A DNA stretch of 64,000 nt, from NCBI GenBank assembly GCA_018365455.1, contig JAGZJZ010000006.1, positions 1 to 64,000 on the forward strand, given 5' to 3'. The notes below the pieces were generated by a model that worked only from the letters and a program-made list of their open reading frames with translations, was not told the origin of the DNA and did not search any database. Shown piece after piece: positions 27,933 through 37,896 of this stretch. Each line of letters opens with the position of its first letter. Positions within the stretch are counted from its first letter, which is position 1. This stretch comes from Clostridiales bacterium. Its GTDB lineage: Bacteria > Bacillota > Clostridia > Lachnospirales > Lachnospiraceae. The position numbers and the translations under genes were made by a program.

Positions 27933-29630
27933 TTAATCTAATGATGTTTTTATTTTTTTCAATTCCTGAGTAGTCGTAATGCCTTGTTTCACTAATTCCT
28001 GCATATGAAGTCCCAAATCAAGAAATCCCTTTTCCTCCTTAAGGTATTCTTTAATGACATAACTCTCAGCCTTTTGTACAACAAATCTTTTAACTTTATT
28101 ATCCATCTCTACAATCTCATAAACTGCCATTCTGCCCAGATATCCAGTATTATTGCACATTGGGCATCCCCTTCCATGATGTAATCTTTCAGGTAGTTCT
28201 CCTTCCCACTCCACCAATTCCTCCTGTTCTGGCATATACTCTTCCTTACAATATTTACAGATTTTTTTTACAAGTCTCTGTGCTACCACGCAGACAATTG
28301 AGGATGCAACCATATACGGTTCCACCCCCATATCGATCAACCGCATAAATGCTGATGCTGCATCATTTGTATGCATAGTTGCAATAACCAGATGACCGGT
28401 TATTGCTGCCCTTGCTCCGATCTCTGCAGTTTCCGCGTCACGGATTTCTCCTATCATTACAATATCCGGGTCCTGTCTGAGAATAGAACGAAGCCCCGTA
28501 GCAAAAGTAAGCCCGCTTTTTGTATTTACCTGTACCTGATTAATATTCGGCAAAATCTTCTCTACAGGATCCTCTACTGTGATTACATTTATAGTGGATT
28601 TTGCCAACATTTTTAGTGCAGCATAAACTGTAGTTGTCTTTCCGCTGCCAGTAGGTCCCGTAATTAATACAATTCCATTTGGGGCATTTAAACCTTTTTC
28701 AAATTTGGGTTGGTTCAGTCCCATATGCAGATCTTCTATACCCAGGATATCTTCGGGATTACTCGTCCCAAGAATACGAATAACAATCTTTTCTCCAAAT
28801 ATAGTAGGGAGAGTAGATATTCTCATATTCACCTTTTCTCCATCTAAAAGAACATTCATCCTTCCATCCTGAGGCAGACGTTTCTCTGCGATATCCAGCC
28901 CACCAAGAACCTTAAAGCGGCTTAACAGATGTCCAAATGCTGTTTTCGCAAATGACATAGTTTCTATTAGTTCGCCGTCAATTCGAAGTCTGACAGTTAC
29001 ATAATTTTCAATAGGTTCTATATGAATATCACTTGCCTTCCTCTGATACCCCTGTTCCAGAATTACACCTACCGCTTTCACAATTGAATCATTTTGAAGA
29101 TTATCATCATCAAATGTAAAAATCTCTTCCTCTGCCTCTTCTCCTTTTCCAAATTCTTCCTCAATCTGTGCCATAATATTATTTACACTTTGTTGAATAT
29201 AGTTTTGCCGAATTGCTTCTTCAATATCATTTTTAGTTGCCAGCAAAACTGAGACCTGCTTACCACAAAGTTGACTGAGTTTTTCAAATAGAACCTGTTT
29301 AAAAGGATTGTCTGTTGCAACATGTAGTAAGTATTCTGTTTCATGTACAGGTATAATTACATTTTTTTTTGCATCTTCTTCTGATATATATCGCAGGATC
29401 GCCGGAGATATTTTCTGTGCAGCAAGGTTAACCAAAGGCAAATTATACTTAACTCCCATAGCCCGGATATAATCAAACTCCGAAATAATACTTCTTTCTA
29501 ATAAAATAGTACTCAAGGTTTTTTGGGGACTTGCTTTTTTTGCTTCTACAGCTTTTAATAATCCTTCTTCATTCAAAAGCCCCATTTTAACCAGTATCAT
29601 TTCCAAACTTTTGTTTTGTTCATTAACCAT
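27933..29630 (-). CDS. pilB: Type IV pilus assembly ATPase PilB
   Basis: A 565-residue extension ATPase (GspE/PilB family). Residues 1-150 form the MshEN/GspE N-terminal domain. The core has Walker A GPTGSGKTTT at 325-334, Asp box VEDPVE near 352, Walker B IVMIGEIRD near 390-398 and His box TGHLVIATMHTND near 411-423. A four-cysteine zinc site is intact: C458, C461, C489, C492 (CKYC and CPMC). An excellent AAAGGAGG precedes the ATG. It sits between pilD and pilT with short gaps, in the usual order. It drives pilin polymerisation together with the platform protein PilC. Confidence 0.95.
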   Translation of the reverse strand: MVNEQNKSLEMILVKMGLLNEEGLLKAVEAKKASPQKTLSTILLERSIISEFDYIRAMGVKYNLPLVNLAAQKISPAILRYISEEDAKKNVIIPVHETEYLLHVATDNPFKQVLFEKLSQLCGKQVSVLLATKNDIEEAIRQNYIQQSVNNIMAQIEEEFGKGEEAEEEIFTFDDDNLQNDSIVKAVGVILEQGYQRKASDIHIEPIENYVTVRLRIDGELIETMSFAKTAFGHLLSRFKVLGGLDIAEKRLPQDGRMNVLLDGEKVNMRISTLPTIFGEKIVIRILGTSNPEDILGIEDLHMGLNQPKFEKGLNAPNGIVLITGPTGSGKTTTVYAALKMLAKSTINVITVEDPVEKILPNINQVQVNTKSGLTFATGLRSILRQDPDIVMIGEIRDAETAEIGARAAITGHLVIATMHTNDAASAFMRLIDMGVEPYMVASSIVCVVAQRLVKKICKYCKEEYMPEQEELVEWEGELPERLHHGRGCPMCNNTGYLGRMAVYEIVEMDNKVKRFVVQKAESYVIKEYLKEEKGFLDLGLHMQELVKQGITTTQELKKIKTSLD

Positions 29631-29643
29631 TAACTTGCCTCCT

Positions 29644-30402
29644 TTAATATAGACTTATATACCATTCAAAAATCTTATTTCCCCAGATGGAAGCAAATAT
29701 AAGTCCAAAAGAAAGAAATGGACCAAAAGGTATCTTCAATTTTCTTTTTTTCTTATAAAGAATAATAACAATCCCATAGATTCCTGCTAAAATCACAGCT
29801 GTTAACATTGCAACAATATTAGCTTTCCAGCCCAGCAGAAAACCCGAAACTGCCATCAGTTGGATATCTCCTCCTCCAAATCCTCCACATAACAACGTTA
29901 TGAGAATCATAGGTACACTGATTGCAAAAATACCAATAACCTGATCTAATATACTTTCTGTCCCATTAATTAAAACAGAAGTCACGCCAAGCCCAAATAT
30001 AATAAATTCGAAACGATAAGGAATTTCCATTGTATCCCAGTCAATCATACAAACTATGATTAAAACAGAAAAGAAAATACAGTATAAAACTGTATTCCAA
30101 CTCTTTCCCCAAATATAAGCGGCAGCTCCCCATAAAATTCCATTTAAAAGTTCGATGACCGGATAGCGAAGAGATATATGCTTTTTACAAAATCTGCATT
30201 TTCCTCCTAATATACAATAACTAATAACTGGAATCAGATCGAACCATCTCAATGTTTTCTTACAATCCGTACACATGGACCTACCATGATTTCCATTAAC
30301 AGAAATATTCCTGGGTATTCTGTAAATACATACGTTTAAGAAACTGCCAACAATAATCCCAGCAATAACTGCATATACAATGATATAACTTAAATCAATC
30401 AC
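29644..30402 (-). CDS. pilD: Prepilin peptidase / N-methyltransferase PilD
   Basis: A 252-residue, multi-pass membrane aspartic protease of the type 4 prepilin peptidase family. It cleaves leaders such as KNKKG|F and methylates the new N-terminus. The two CxxC pairs of the zinc-binding cytoplasmic loop are present (C44/C47 and C69/C72). The catalytic aspartates are D121 (MIDWD) and D179 in GGGD. The start is GTG, and GTGA overlaps the pilO stop by four bases, showing translational coupling. It is the only peptidase of this kind in the window, so it should process the pilin, the minor pseudopilins and the giant pseudopilin. Confidence 0.95.
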   Translation of the reverse strand: MIDLSYIIVYAVIAGIIVGSFLNVCIYRIPRNISVNGNHGRSMCTDCKKTLRWFDLIPVISYCILGGKCRFCKKHISLRYPVIELLNGILWGAAAYIWGKSWNTVLYCIFFSVLIIVCMIDWDTMEIPYRFEFIIFGLGVTSVLINGTESILDQVIGIFAISVPMILITLLCGGFGGGDIQLMAVSGFLLGWKANIVAMLTAVILAGIYGIVIILYKKKRKLKIPFGPFLSFGLIFASIWGNKIFEWYISLY

Positions 30403-31070
30403 TGTGCTTCCTCCTCAATAGGTGGCGGTGTCATACCATACATGTTTACCTGTAAAGTCACTTCCCGCACAACCTCTCCCTGTGGTTCATATTCAACAGA
30501 AGGTATCTGAAGACAATACCGTTCTTTATTTTTTTCCCCCAGACCTTCCGGGGGTATATTATTAATAGCATTAATTACTTGTAAGCACTGATCATCATTA
30601 ACATCCAACCGAATTGAAATTTGCGAAACCAAAAATAGATTCATTAATTCTCCTGACATATCTGTCTGCATTTCTGTATATTCTTTCATACTTTTAGGCT
30701 GCACAATACTTTGTTCATAAGTAACCGAATCCACACCTATATAAGGTGTAATATTAATTGCGTTCAGTTTTAATCCTAATCCGGTAACTATTTCTTCAAT
30801 TTTTTCATTTGCTTTAAAACTCTTGTAGTTTTGTTCAAAAGTCATTTTACTTTCTTTTTTCAATTTTTCATAATTTGACTCAATTGTAACATCCTCAATA
30901 ACTCCACGAATCCCATCTTCCTGATCTTTTAATGTTGTCAGTTCTTCCTTGTTTACTTTGATTTTGTCGTAGACTGATTGAACCCCTAAGGTAATGATCA
31001 AGACGCTGAACATAATTGTAAAAAGAAGCATAATAAGCTTTTTTTGACTTTCCGTGACAGAAAAATTCAT
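30399..31070 (-). CDS. pilO: PilO-like pilus alignment protein
   Basis: 223 residues with a short cytoplasmic N-terminus, one membrane segment at about 12-32 (LIMLLFTIMFSVLIITLG), a coiled-coil stretch at about 33-85, then a mixed alpha/beta extracytoplasmic domain, as in PilO/GspM. Sequence similarity to PilO is not obvious by eye; the assignment rests on topology, size and position between pilN and pilD. It would pair with PilN to link PilM to the pilus base. The ribosome site TAAGGAGG is strong. The C-terminus is proline/glutamate-rich (PPPIEEEAQ). Confidence 0.75.
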   Translation of the reverse strand: MNFSVTESQKKLIMLLFTIMFSVLIITLGVQSVYDKIKVNKEELTTLKDQEDGIRGVIEDVTIESNYEKLKKESKMTFEQNYKSFKANEKIEEIVTGLGLKLNAINITPYIGVDSVTYEQSIVQPKSMKEYTEMQTDMSGELMNLFLVSQISIRLDVNDDQCLQVINAINNIPPEGLGEKNKERYCLQIPSVEYEPQGEVVREVTLQVNMYGMTPPPIEEEAQ

Positions 31071-31088
31071 TAATTAATCCCTCCTTAT

Positions 31089-31778
31089 CTACTGTTCAGA
31101 CTCTGATTGATTTGATGTTTCTGCTGTTTCAGGTTGGGACTCTTTTGTGGTAACAGTTTCTACCTGCCAAAGTGTAATCTTTAGGTCAAAATTATATGTC
31201 ATTTCACCAAAATTATCCTTCTGATAATCAAAACCTGTGTATTCAACATCTGAAAACATTATTGTACCGTCTTTCTTTTTCATTTCACTTAAATGCTGAG
31301 CAAACAATTTTGGATTTTTTTCATCATAAGTTGTACATTTTAAAGATAGTATATTTCCTGTATATCGATAACTATTAATTTCACTTTCGCTTCCAATTGT
31401 CTTAGCCATTTCTGTAGTAAAAAAATCAACCCACTTATTTGAGAAACGGGCACTGTTTTCTAACTGTTTTAAATATCGTGCAGATGCATTGTTGTAATCT
31501 TCAATCTTCTTTGCCTTCGCCTTAATTGCCAGTTTTTCATTATACAGCTTTAAATTATTCTCATCCTGTATATAACCTCTAGTACTAGCGATTTGCTGCT
31601 CAACCTGTAGGTTTTGATTCCATGCCATCGCATATATAATCATAACGCCTCCCAACATCATTGCACATACAAGAAACACTGCATTACTTGAACGACGTGC
31701 TTTTAATTTTTCGGGATTATCACTTTCATGCAAGCTAATATAAAAATTAATATCCCTGTCTCTTCGATTTATTCTCAT
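31089..31778 (-). CDS. pilN: PilN-like pilus alignment protein
   Basis: 229 residues. The cytoplasmic N-terminus has MRINRRDRDINFYISL, equivalent to the PilN tail (INLLP-like) that docks on PilM. One membrane segment lies at about 33-52 (AVFLVCAMMLGGVMIIYAMA), followed by a coiled coil and a small alpha/beta domain. The tail is Ser/Glu-rich (SNQSESEQ). It follows pilM by four bases and precedes pilO, the invariant pilMNO order. AAGGAG lies eight bases before the ATG. Confidence 0.75.
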   Translation of the reverse strand: MRINRRDRDINFYISLHESDNPEKLKARRSSNAVFLVCAMMLGGVMIIYAMAWNQNLQVEQQIASTRGYIQDENNLKLYNEKLAIKAKAKKIEDYNNASARYLKQLENSARFSNKWVDFFTTEMAKTIGSESEINSYRYTGNILSLKCTTYDEKNPKLFAQHLSEMKKKDGTIMFSDVEYTGFDYQKDNFGEMTYNFDLKITLWQVETVTTKESQPETAETSNQSESEQ

Positions 31779-31782
31779 AATT

Positions 31783-32850
31783 TTAACTCCTTAACAGGCA
31801 GCCGATTGCCCCTGCGTACTTAGGATAATCTGTACTAGATATTCCCTTAACCGCTTTTGGAATACTAATAAAAGTAGTTGGAAGATCCACCATTGCCTCT
31901 GTCAACTCACACATTTTAGCAAGCAAAGAAAATTCTCCGTACAGATATATATTTTCTACTGGCTGATCCGGTAAAACACTTTTTTGAAATGCAATAAACT
32001 GTTTAATCTCTTTGATATAAAGAATCATCATGTTTTTTTCAGCTTCGATTTCTGATTCATATTCAGTGTCTTCACCAAGATTTGTATTCAATCCTTCCAA
32101 CATGATTGTCTTTGTAAAAATATCCCCATCAATGCCATTTGTCATTATCTTGATTTTTTCATAATATAGCCCTATCCATAATTTTACTTTACCCTGAATG
32201 CTAACACGTTTATATTCATTTGATTCAATCCCTGACTCTCCCTCAAAGTTTTCAATTGAATTAGCTTTCTTTTTATTTGTTTTTTTTAATTTCTTCGTTT
32301 TCATTGAGACCGTAATTTGTTCTTTTATAATATCTTTATCTTTTTTATCCAATTGTTTTATAATTGATTCGTTCAAAGTATCTATATTTTTTAGATTTAA
32401 ATTGCTCTCTTCACAAAGGCCCATATAATCTCTTAAAAAAATTTTAGGGATAGCATATAATATACATCTCATATACTTCTTATGGTTTTTCTTAAAAACT
32501 TCTTTTACTATGTAGTCAATAATATGGTCTTCATCAGCAATTAATTCTCCCATTTCCCGTTGCATTATCTGTAATATAATTTCTCGCTTTTCAACAGGTA
32601 CTTCTACTTCTTTTCTCTTTAATGCTGTACCATCTACAACAAAGCAAACCTGTTTTTCCTTAATAAGATTGTGATCCAACAAAGCCCCCTTTAATTCCGA
32701 AGATAATCCTTTGGCATTTTTTATATATCCATTTCTAAGAGCTCCCCATGGAGTAGGTATGCTGAATGCATCTGATATTCTGACACCTTTTCCTGTCAGG
32801 AATCCGGATACAATATGAATGCTATTGCCTGTCATTTCAATTCCAATCAT
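31783..32850 (-). CDS. pilM: PilM-like actin-fold pilus protein
   Basis: 355 residues with no membrane segment. The start MIGIEMTGNSIHIVSGF is the first nucleotide-binding loop of an actin-like ATPase, as in PilM/FtsA. VCFVVDGTAL near residue 70 and the C-terminal YLYGEFSLL and YAGAIGCLL complete the fold. A lysine-rich insertion at about 183-200 (KTKKLKKTNKKK) is unusual. It should sit on the cytoplasmic face and bind the PilN tail. AAGGAGG lies upstream of the ATG. It follows pilC by 11 bases. Confidence 0.85.
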   Translation of the reverse strand: MIGIEMTGNSIHIVSGFLTGKGVRISDAFSIPTPWGALRNGYIKNAKGLSSELKGALLDHNLIKEKQVCFVVDGTALKRKEVEVPVEKREIILQIMQREMGELIADEDHIIDYIVKEVFKKNHKKYMRCILYAIPKIFLRDYMGLCEESNLNLKNIDTLNESIIKQLDKKDKDIIKEQITVSMKTKKLKKTNKKKANSIENFEGESGIESNEYKRVSIQGKVKLWIGLYYEKIKIMTNGIDGDIFTKTIMLEGLNTNLGEDTEYESEIEAEKNMMILYIKEIKQFIAFQKSVLPDQPVENIYLYGEFSLLAKMCELTEAMVDLPTTFISIPKAVKGISSTDYPKYAGAIGCLLRS

Positions 32851-32861
32851 AAAATGCCTCC

Positions 32862-34088
32862 TTAATTATTTTGTGCCATTTCAGTAACCTGTGAAGCAAG
32901 AGAAAAGGATGGTAATATAACTGCAGCCACAACTACAAGCAGTAATAAACCTATTACCACTAAAATTATCGGTTCAATTAATGTAACCATTCTTGCAATA
33001 GCTTCTTCCGCCTCACTCATATAAAATTCAGATATATCCTGTAAAATTTGTTCTAAATTACCAGCTTCTTCACCTACATACATCAATGATGTAAACATTG
33101 GCTCAAATATATTTTCTTTATCCAGAGACGCAGAAAGCATTTTTCCGGATTCTACTGCCTTGATCACGGACTTAAACCGATCTTCATAATATCTGTTAGA
33201 TAATATAGAAGACGCTATTTCCAGAGAATCCAACATAGATACACCGCTTCCATAAAGCACCGCCATAGTGCTGCTAAAATTAGCAATTGCTACTTTTTCA
33301 GTTGCTACTTTAATAGCTGGCAATTGAGTTTTTATCTGGTCTATATAAAAAGCAAATTGATAATTTGTCATTAATATGGTAAACAATAACCAGATAGCCA
33401 CAATTACTATTACAATATACAACCATTTAGAAATAAAAAAATTACTAATAGACACGACGATTTGTGTAACTGCAGGCAGTTCCATATCCAATTGAGTGAA
33501 AACATCAAAAAATTTAGGAAGAATAAAGGTAAACAAACCTACAACAATGCACACTAATAAAACCAGCAATATTTTAGGATATAATAAACCTGATTTAATT
33601 TTGTTTTTTAGCTTATGCTGTGCTTCAAAATATACACCGCATTTTTGAATAACAACATCAAGATTACCACTGGCTTCTCCTGCTTTTACCATATTAATTA
33701 ACATAGGGGGAAATACATCCCCCTCTACTCTCATACATTCATTCAAAGACATACCCTTTTGAATATTCTGATAAATATTCTTATATATTCTGTACAACTG
33801 CCTTTGTCCCGTTTGCTTTGCCTGCACTTTCAATATATCAAATGCTTTAACCAAAGGAATACCAGCAGATAGCATGGATCCAAACTGCTTACAAAACAAA
33901 GTTACCGTTTTCAGCGAAAGTTTTTTCGCTTTAGTTTGTTTTTCCTGTTTGTCTAGTTGAATAATTTTAACCGGCTGCAATCCATTTTTTTCAATATTGT
34001 CGTAAACATCTGCATAATTTGTTGCTTCCACATATTTCTTTACAACTTTTCCTTCTACATCTCTAGCTGTATATCGAAATTTTGCCAT
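32862..34088 (-). CDS. pilC: Type IV pilus platform protein PilC
   Basis: 408 residues of the GspF/PilC family: two repeated T2SSF domains, each followed by membrane helices. The first domain has FCKQFGSMLSAGIPLVKAFDIL near residue 65 and the hydrophobic LLVLLVCIVVGLFTFILP near 170. The second has FSSTMAVLYGSGVSMLDSLEIA near 270, and the last helix is IILVVIGLLLLVVVAAVILP. It is the inner-membrane rotor that PilB and PilT act on. Length is typical. It is three bases downstream of the bactofilin-like gene. Confidence 0.95.
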   Translation of the reverse strand: MAKFRYTARDVEGKVVKKYVEATNYADVYDNIEKNGLQPVKIIQLDKQEKQTKAKKLSLKTVTLFCKQFGSMLSAGIPLVKAFDILKVQAKQTGQRQLYRIYKNIYQNIQKGMSLNECMRVEGDVFPPMLINMVKAGEASGNLDVVIQKCGVYFEAQHKLKNKIKSGLLYPKILLVLLVCIVVGLFTFILPKFFDVFTQLDMELPAVTQIVVSISNFFISKWLYIVIVIVAIWLLFTILMTNYQFAFYIDQIKTQLPAIKVATEKVAIANFSSTMAVLYGSGVSMLDSLEIASSILSNRYYEDRFKSVIKAVESGKMLSASLDKENIFEPMFTSLMYVGEEAGNLEQILQDISEFYMSEAEEAIARMVTLIEPIILVVIGLLLLVVVAAVILPSFSLASQVTEMAQNN

Positions 34089-34091
34089 AAA

Positions 34092-36827
34092 CTATTTCCC
34101 CTTTCTTTCCGGATTTTTAAAAAAGATGTCTCCCTGAACCATCGCTCCTTGGGTTATACGTACGTCGGAAGAATAAATATTCCCTAACACCAAAGCATCA
34201 TTCTTAATTATTACCTTTCCTCTAGCTTCAATCTCACCAAATACTGTCCCTTCCACAATGATGGATTCACAATTCACCTTTCCCATAATTGCTGCCCCCG
34301 AAAGACAAAGAACTTTTCCCTGAGCAATAACATCTTTCTTAACAACAGCCAAAGGGTTTAATGTTACGTTATCTCCGCTAACTGAACCTGTAATTAGTCC
34401 ATTAATAAATGTCTCTTTTTCCTGGCTTTTATAAACATTACTTTCATCTATGGCAGCTTCCTGGCTAATAATTTCCATCTTGGGCTTTTTCCTGAACATG
34501 TCCTTGATTTTCTGCAAGAGCCTGGCTAATAGACTTTGCCTCTTTTCTTCTGTCAACACTTTAACAGCATGAATGGAATGACCAGATTTTACTAACTCTG
34601 CATCTATTTTTTTATTATCTGCATCCTTTTTATTTTCTGGTATTTTATTATCATTGTATTTTTTTGTGTTTTCTCTTCTTATTCTGTCAACCTTTTTTTT
34701 CTTCTCAGTTAAAACCAAAGCAATGGGATCAGCCTTCTTTATTTGCATTCTTTTCTGACTGCCCGAGATCGTTGTTTCATCCCCCTGTTCTGTCAGTCCC
34801 AAACTATCTTTAGTCAACGACCCATTCTCCTGTATTTCAGCTGAATCAGAACCTGTAACATGCATGAATGAATCAAGTAAATTTTCTATCTTATCCTTTT
34901 TTTCGAGAGTTGCTTCATTTAATCGCATTCCTTTATTTTCTATTGGTACAACTGCTTCTTGATCTTTCACGTCTTTTAATTCAGTTTCTTTAACATATTC
35001 AAGATCATCTGTAGATTCCATAACCCTAGTCAATATATTCTTTTCATCTTCATCAGTGTCCTTTTCTACATCATTTTCGGAATCATCTAATAATGAGTTT
35101 AAAATATCCTCTATATTATTTTCTACATTCCCTTTATCATTTTCTGCAAATTCTTCTTTCTCAGCTTCTATGATTCTTTTTCCAACATAATCAAAACTCT
35201 CCTTTTGCTCATTTTCCGAACCTTCTAAAATTGATACTTTATCTTCATCTGAGTTCTCTTGCTGATGCAATGGTTTCTTTATATTAGATCCCTGATCCTG
35301 CTGCTCTGTTGAAGTGTCTCCTTTTTCCTTTCCTAAATCCAAGTCTTTCTCTTCTAACTTTTCTTTTGTTAAAATATCTTTCAAACTCTCATTGTCCGAG
35401 TTTAAAAGCGATTTTAAACTGTCCTCTATCAGATCGTTATTCTTCATATCAGCAGATTTATTATCCTGTTTTTCGTCTACCATACCAATATTTTGATTCT
35501 TCATATCAGAGTCATCTTTGATATGATTATCAAGATTAATTTCTATAGCTTGCTCATCATCTCCCCCGTACTCCTGGAAGATAACCTTTTCGTCAGACTT
35601 GTAATCCTCTTTCATCTCCCCTTTTCGGTTAGCCTCCACAGATTGTTCTTCTAATCCTGGTAATTTCTTAGCCGCTTTAACTGAAGATATAAATACCCTG
35701 TTATGATAGTCTTCTGTATCCAGTCCCTTATCTACCGTCTGGTCTTTATCGGCATTGTCTTGGTCTTTAGATAGCAGATCACTTAATAAATCTGAAAGAT
35801 TACTATCATGACTATCTCGTGTTTCTTCTTCATCTCTATTTAATAAATTATCTCCTTTATCAGGATTTGGTATATCTATATCTATACCATCACCTTCAAT
35901 ATTTTTTTCCTCCTCATATTCTACATTCATTCCAGGTATATATAAATCTGCACTTCCTTCCTGATTATCCTCGTTATGCAGATCCGCTTCTAATTTTCCT
36001 TCCGACAAAAGCTTACTTAATAAATCGCTCATATTCTTCGTATCATCATTTTCCTGATCCTGCAATTTTACGTTTTCTTCCTGATTAGAATTTTCTCTAC
36101 TGGCTTCATCAGCTATTGAATAATTATCAGACTTATCAATTCCCTGGTGCGTAAATATTTTATTTTTTAGCTCTTCATCCTGCTCGTTTTCAATACGTTG
36201 TTCCTGTAATTGTTGCAATAAATCTTGATCCAGACTTTCTTTTAATAAACTAAGATCAACTTGAACTTCTTTTATTTCAACATCTTCAACATCACTAGTC
36301 TTATCCCCATCTATACTTTGCATATCTCTGGACAGTTCTTCACCAAATAACTCTTTGACTGTATCCGTATCTGATTTCTTATCTATGTAATCTGTTACGC
36401 TGTCCTTTTCTTGCTTAGTTTCATCATCTGCTATATTCGGTGAAAAAACCTGACTTCTGTATTCATCCGGCAAGTCGTATTCTTTCATTCGGCTGAAATC
36501 CAAAGGACTTGCCCCCCCAGGTCCATCCTGTTCAACTATATTTTTTATAACAATTTCATCTTCCACTACTTTTTTGGGGATGTGCTCTGTTATTTTTTCT
36601 TCCAGTTCATTCATATCTTTTACATATATTTTGTCTGGCATTGAAGGATCTTTATCCGGATGCTCCAGGTAAAAAGCTTTTATTTCCGCTCTTAACTGTT
36701 CGATTTCCTGCGCTATATCCTGTTGTTCAATATCCAGCACTTCTTCCTGTTCCAATCCCTCTCTGGATTTAAAAACTTTTTTAGCAGAAGTAAATATTTT
36801 ATTTTTATTCATTTTACTTTTCCCCAT
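34092..36827 (-). CDS. Long acidic protein ending in a bactofilin-like domain, within the pilus operon
   Basis: 911 residues, no membrane segment. Residues about 1-110 are helical and charged. Residues about 110-720 are low-complexity and strongly acidic (Asp, Glu, Asn, Ser, Lys), with repeated words such as NLSDLLSDLLS, SLLNSDNE and ILNSLLDDSEND. The last about 110 residues are a bactofilin-like beta-helix: hexad repeats in GSVSGDNVTL, GAAIMGKVNC, IIVEGTVFGEIEA, ALVLGNIYSSDV, GAMVQGDIFF. Bactofilins self-assemble into cytoskeletal filaments and position surface machines, so it may scaffold or localise the pilus base. The start is uncertain: an ATG five codons downstream (36812), just after the preceding stop, is also possible. 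Its place between the minor pilins and PilC is unusual. Confidence 0.8.
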   Translation of the reverse strand: MGKSKMNKNKIFTSAKKVFKSREGLEQEEVLDIEQQDIAQEIEQLRAEIKAFYLEHPDKDPSMPDKIYVKDMNELEEKITEHIPKKVVEDEIVIKNIVEQDGPGGASPLDFSRMKEYDLPDEYRSQVFSPNIADDETKQEKDSVTDYIDKKSDTDTVKELFGEELSRDMQSIDGDKTSDVEDVEIKEVQVDLSLLKESLDQDLLQQLQEQRIENEQDEELKNKIFTHQGIDKSDNYSIADEASRENSNQEENVKLQDQENDDTKNMSDLLSKLLSEGKLEADLHNEDNQEGSADLYIPGMNVEYEEEKNIEGDGIDIDIPNPDKGDNLLNRDEEETRDSHDSNLSDLLSDLLSKDQDNADKDQTVDKGLDTEDYHNRVFISSVKAAKKLPGLEEQSVEANRKGEMKEDYKSDEKVIFQEYGGDDEQAIEINLDNHIKDDSDMKNQNIGMVDEKQDNKSADMKNNDLIEDSLKSLLNSDNESLKDILTKEKLEEKDLDLGKEKGDTSTEQQDQGSNIKKPLHQQENSDEDKVSILEGSENEQKESFDYVGKRIIEAEKEEFAENDKGNVENNIEDILNSLLDDSENDVEKDTDEDEKNILTRVMESTDDLEYVKETELKDVKDQEAVVPIENKGMRLNEATLEKKDKIENLLDSFMHVTGSDSAEIQENGSLTKDSLGLTEQGDETTISGSQKRMQIKKADPIALVLTEKKKKVDRIRRENTKKYNDNKIPENKKDADNKKIDAELVKSGHSIHAVKVLTEEKRQSLLARLLQKIKDMFRKKPKMEIISQEAAIDESNVYKSQEKETFINGLITGSVSGDNVTLNPLAVVKKDVIAQGKVLCLSGAAIMGKVNCESIIVEGTVFGEIEARGKVIIKNDALVLGNIYSSDVRITQGAMVQGDIFFKNPERKGK

Positions 36828-37122
36828 TCTTATTTATATTCCTTTCTTCTATTCTGTCCTCCTGCAGCCGCATATCTGAGGCCAATTGTTTTATTTGCTC
36901 ATCCATAATATTGATTTGACGCTTCAAAGTATAATATTGTCCTGCTATATAAGTAACCTGAATAATTGCAAATATCATCAAAACAATAATTAAAATAATT
37001 CCAACCCCTATAAATCCTTTTTTTCTTTGCTTTTCTCTTATTAAATTTTGCTTCTGTTTTTCTTCTAAATCACGCAGTCTGATAATCTTAGCCTCGATAT
37101 CATTCTGTTTTTGATCAGACAT
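36814..37122 (-). CDS. Small single-pass membrane protein with coiled coils
   Basis: 102 residues from the ATG at 37122, chosen because AAGGAG lies seven bases before it; an ATG seven codons further upstream has no ribosome site. A charged cytoplasmic helix (about 1-38) leads to one membrane segment (GVGIILIIVLMIFAIIQVTYIAG, about 41-63). A second coiled-coil helix follows. The end overlaps the start of the bactofilin-like gene. The FtsL-like layout suggests a bitopic connector. By position it could link the cytoplasmic acidic protein to the pilus base, but no family is recognised. Confidence 0.75.
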   Translation of the reverse strand: MSDQKQNDIEAKIIRLRDLEEKQKQNLIREKQRKKGFIGVGIILIIVLMIFAIIQVTYIAGQYYTLKRQINIMDEQIKQLASDMRLQEDRIEERNINKNGEK

Positions 37123-37174
37123 AGCTTGTCTCCTTTCCTGCATCTATTAACAATTATTAAAGCTTGCAGCAAAC

Positions 37175-37870
37175 TTATTTCGTGTTTAATACTTTCACCG
37201 AAACTTCCGATGTGGCTGCTGCCACTTTTCCTACCCCCGTCAGTTTAATCATATAAACGCCTTTCGCAGCCCCCGCTACAATTCCTTTATCTTTGATCTG
37301 CAGTTTCAGATTTAATCCTCTGTAATACTTACTGCCAAATGACAGCCCATAAACAGATTCTCCAATATAACTTCCGTCTGATAGTTTCTTATTAACCAGA
37401 TATATCTTTTTATACCCTAGGTCTATTCCATTACCATAAAATTCTGCACCTGACGTTAATTGATCATTAGTCCCGGACCCTGGCAGGGCTACCGCATTTT
37501 TTGATCCATTCATGTCATCAAAAATGAGCCTGTTATCATCCTTAGGATCAAGATATACTTCTGTTCCTTCTGTAAACCAACCTGCATTTGCGCCCGCAAC
37601 AATTTTACCGGAAACCTTTGTTTCTCCTTCTGATAACCGGTAGAATACGCGCACATCCTCTCCATACATAACATAATTTGCTATATCGTCCATAATTGTT
37701 GTAATTGCTTCTTCATTATTCCAAATCACAGTTTCTGTAAGATATATTTTACTTCCAGAGGACAAAATCAACGTAACTCCCAAGAAAAATATTGACATAA
37801 TTGACATGGCAACAATAAATTCTACTATAGTAAAACCATGTTTTTGAATCGTTCTACACTTTATATTCAT
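37175..37870 (-). CDS. Minor type IV pseudopilin (PilW/GspJ-like)
   Basis: 231 residues from the ATG at 37870, which has GGAG six bases upstream; the ATG at 37882 has no ribosome site. The leader ends QKHG, followed by FTIVEFIVAMSIMSIFFLGV, with Glu at mature position 5. The long beta-rich C-terminal domain with repeated G.YIG and Y.GLNL motifs, and the position in a run of three pseudopilins, suit a minor pilin that primes assembly or sits near the tip. I cannot assign it to PilW or PilV by sequence alone. Confidence 0.85.
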   Translation of the reverse strand: MNIKCRTIQKHGFTIVEFIVAMSIMSIFFLGVTLILSSGSKIYLTETVIWNNEEAITTIMDDIANYVMYGEDVRVFYRLSEGETKVSGKIVAGANAGWFTEGTEVYLDPKDDNRLIFDDMNGSKNAVALPGSGTNDQLTSGAEFYGNGIDLGYKKIYLVNKKLSDGSYIGESVYGLSFGSKYYRGLNLKLQIKDKGIVAGAAKGVYMIKLTGVGKVAAATSEVSVKVLNTK

Positions 37871-37896
37871 CACCTTCTCCATTTAATACACATATC

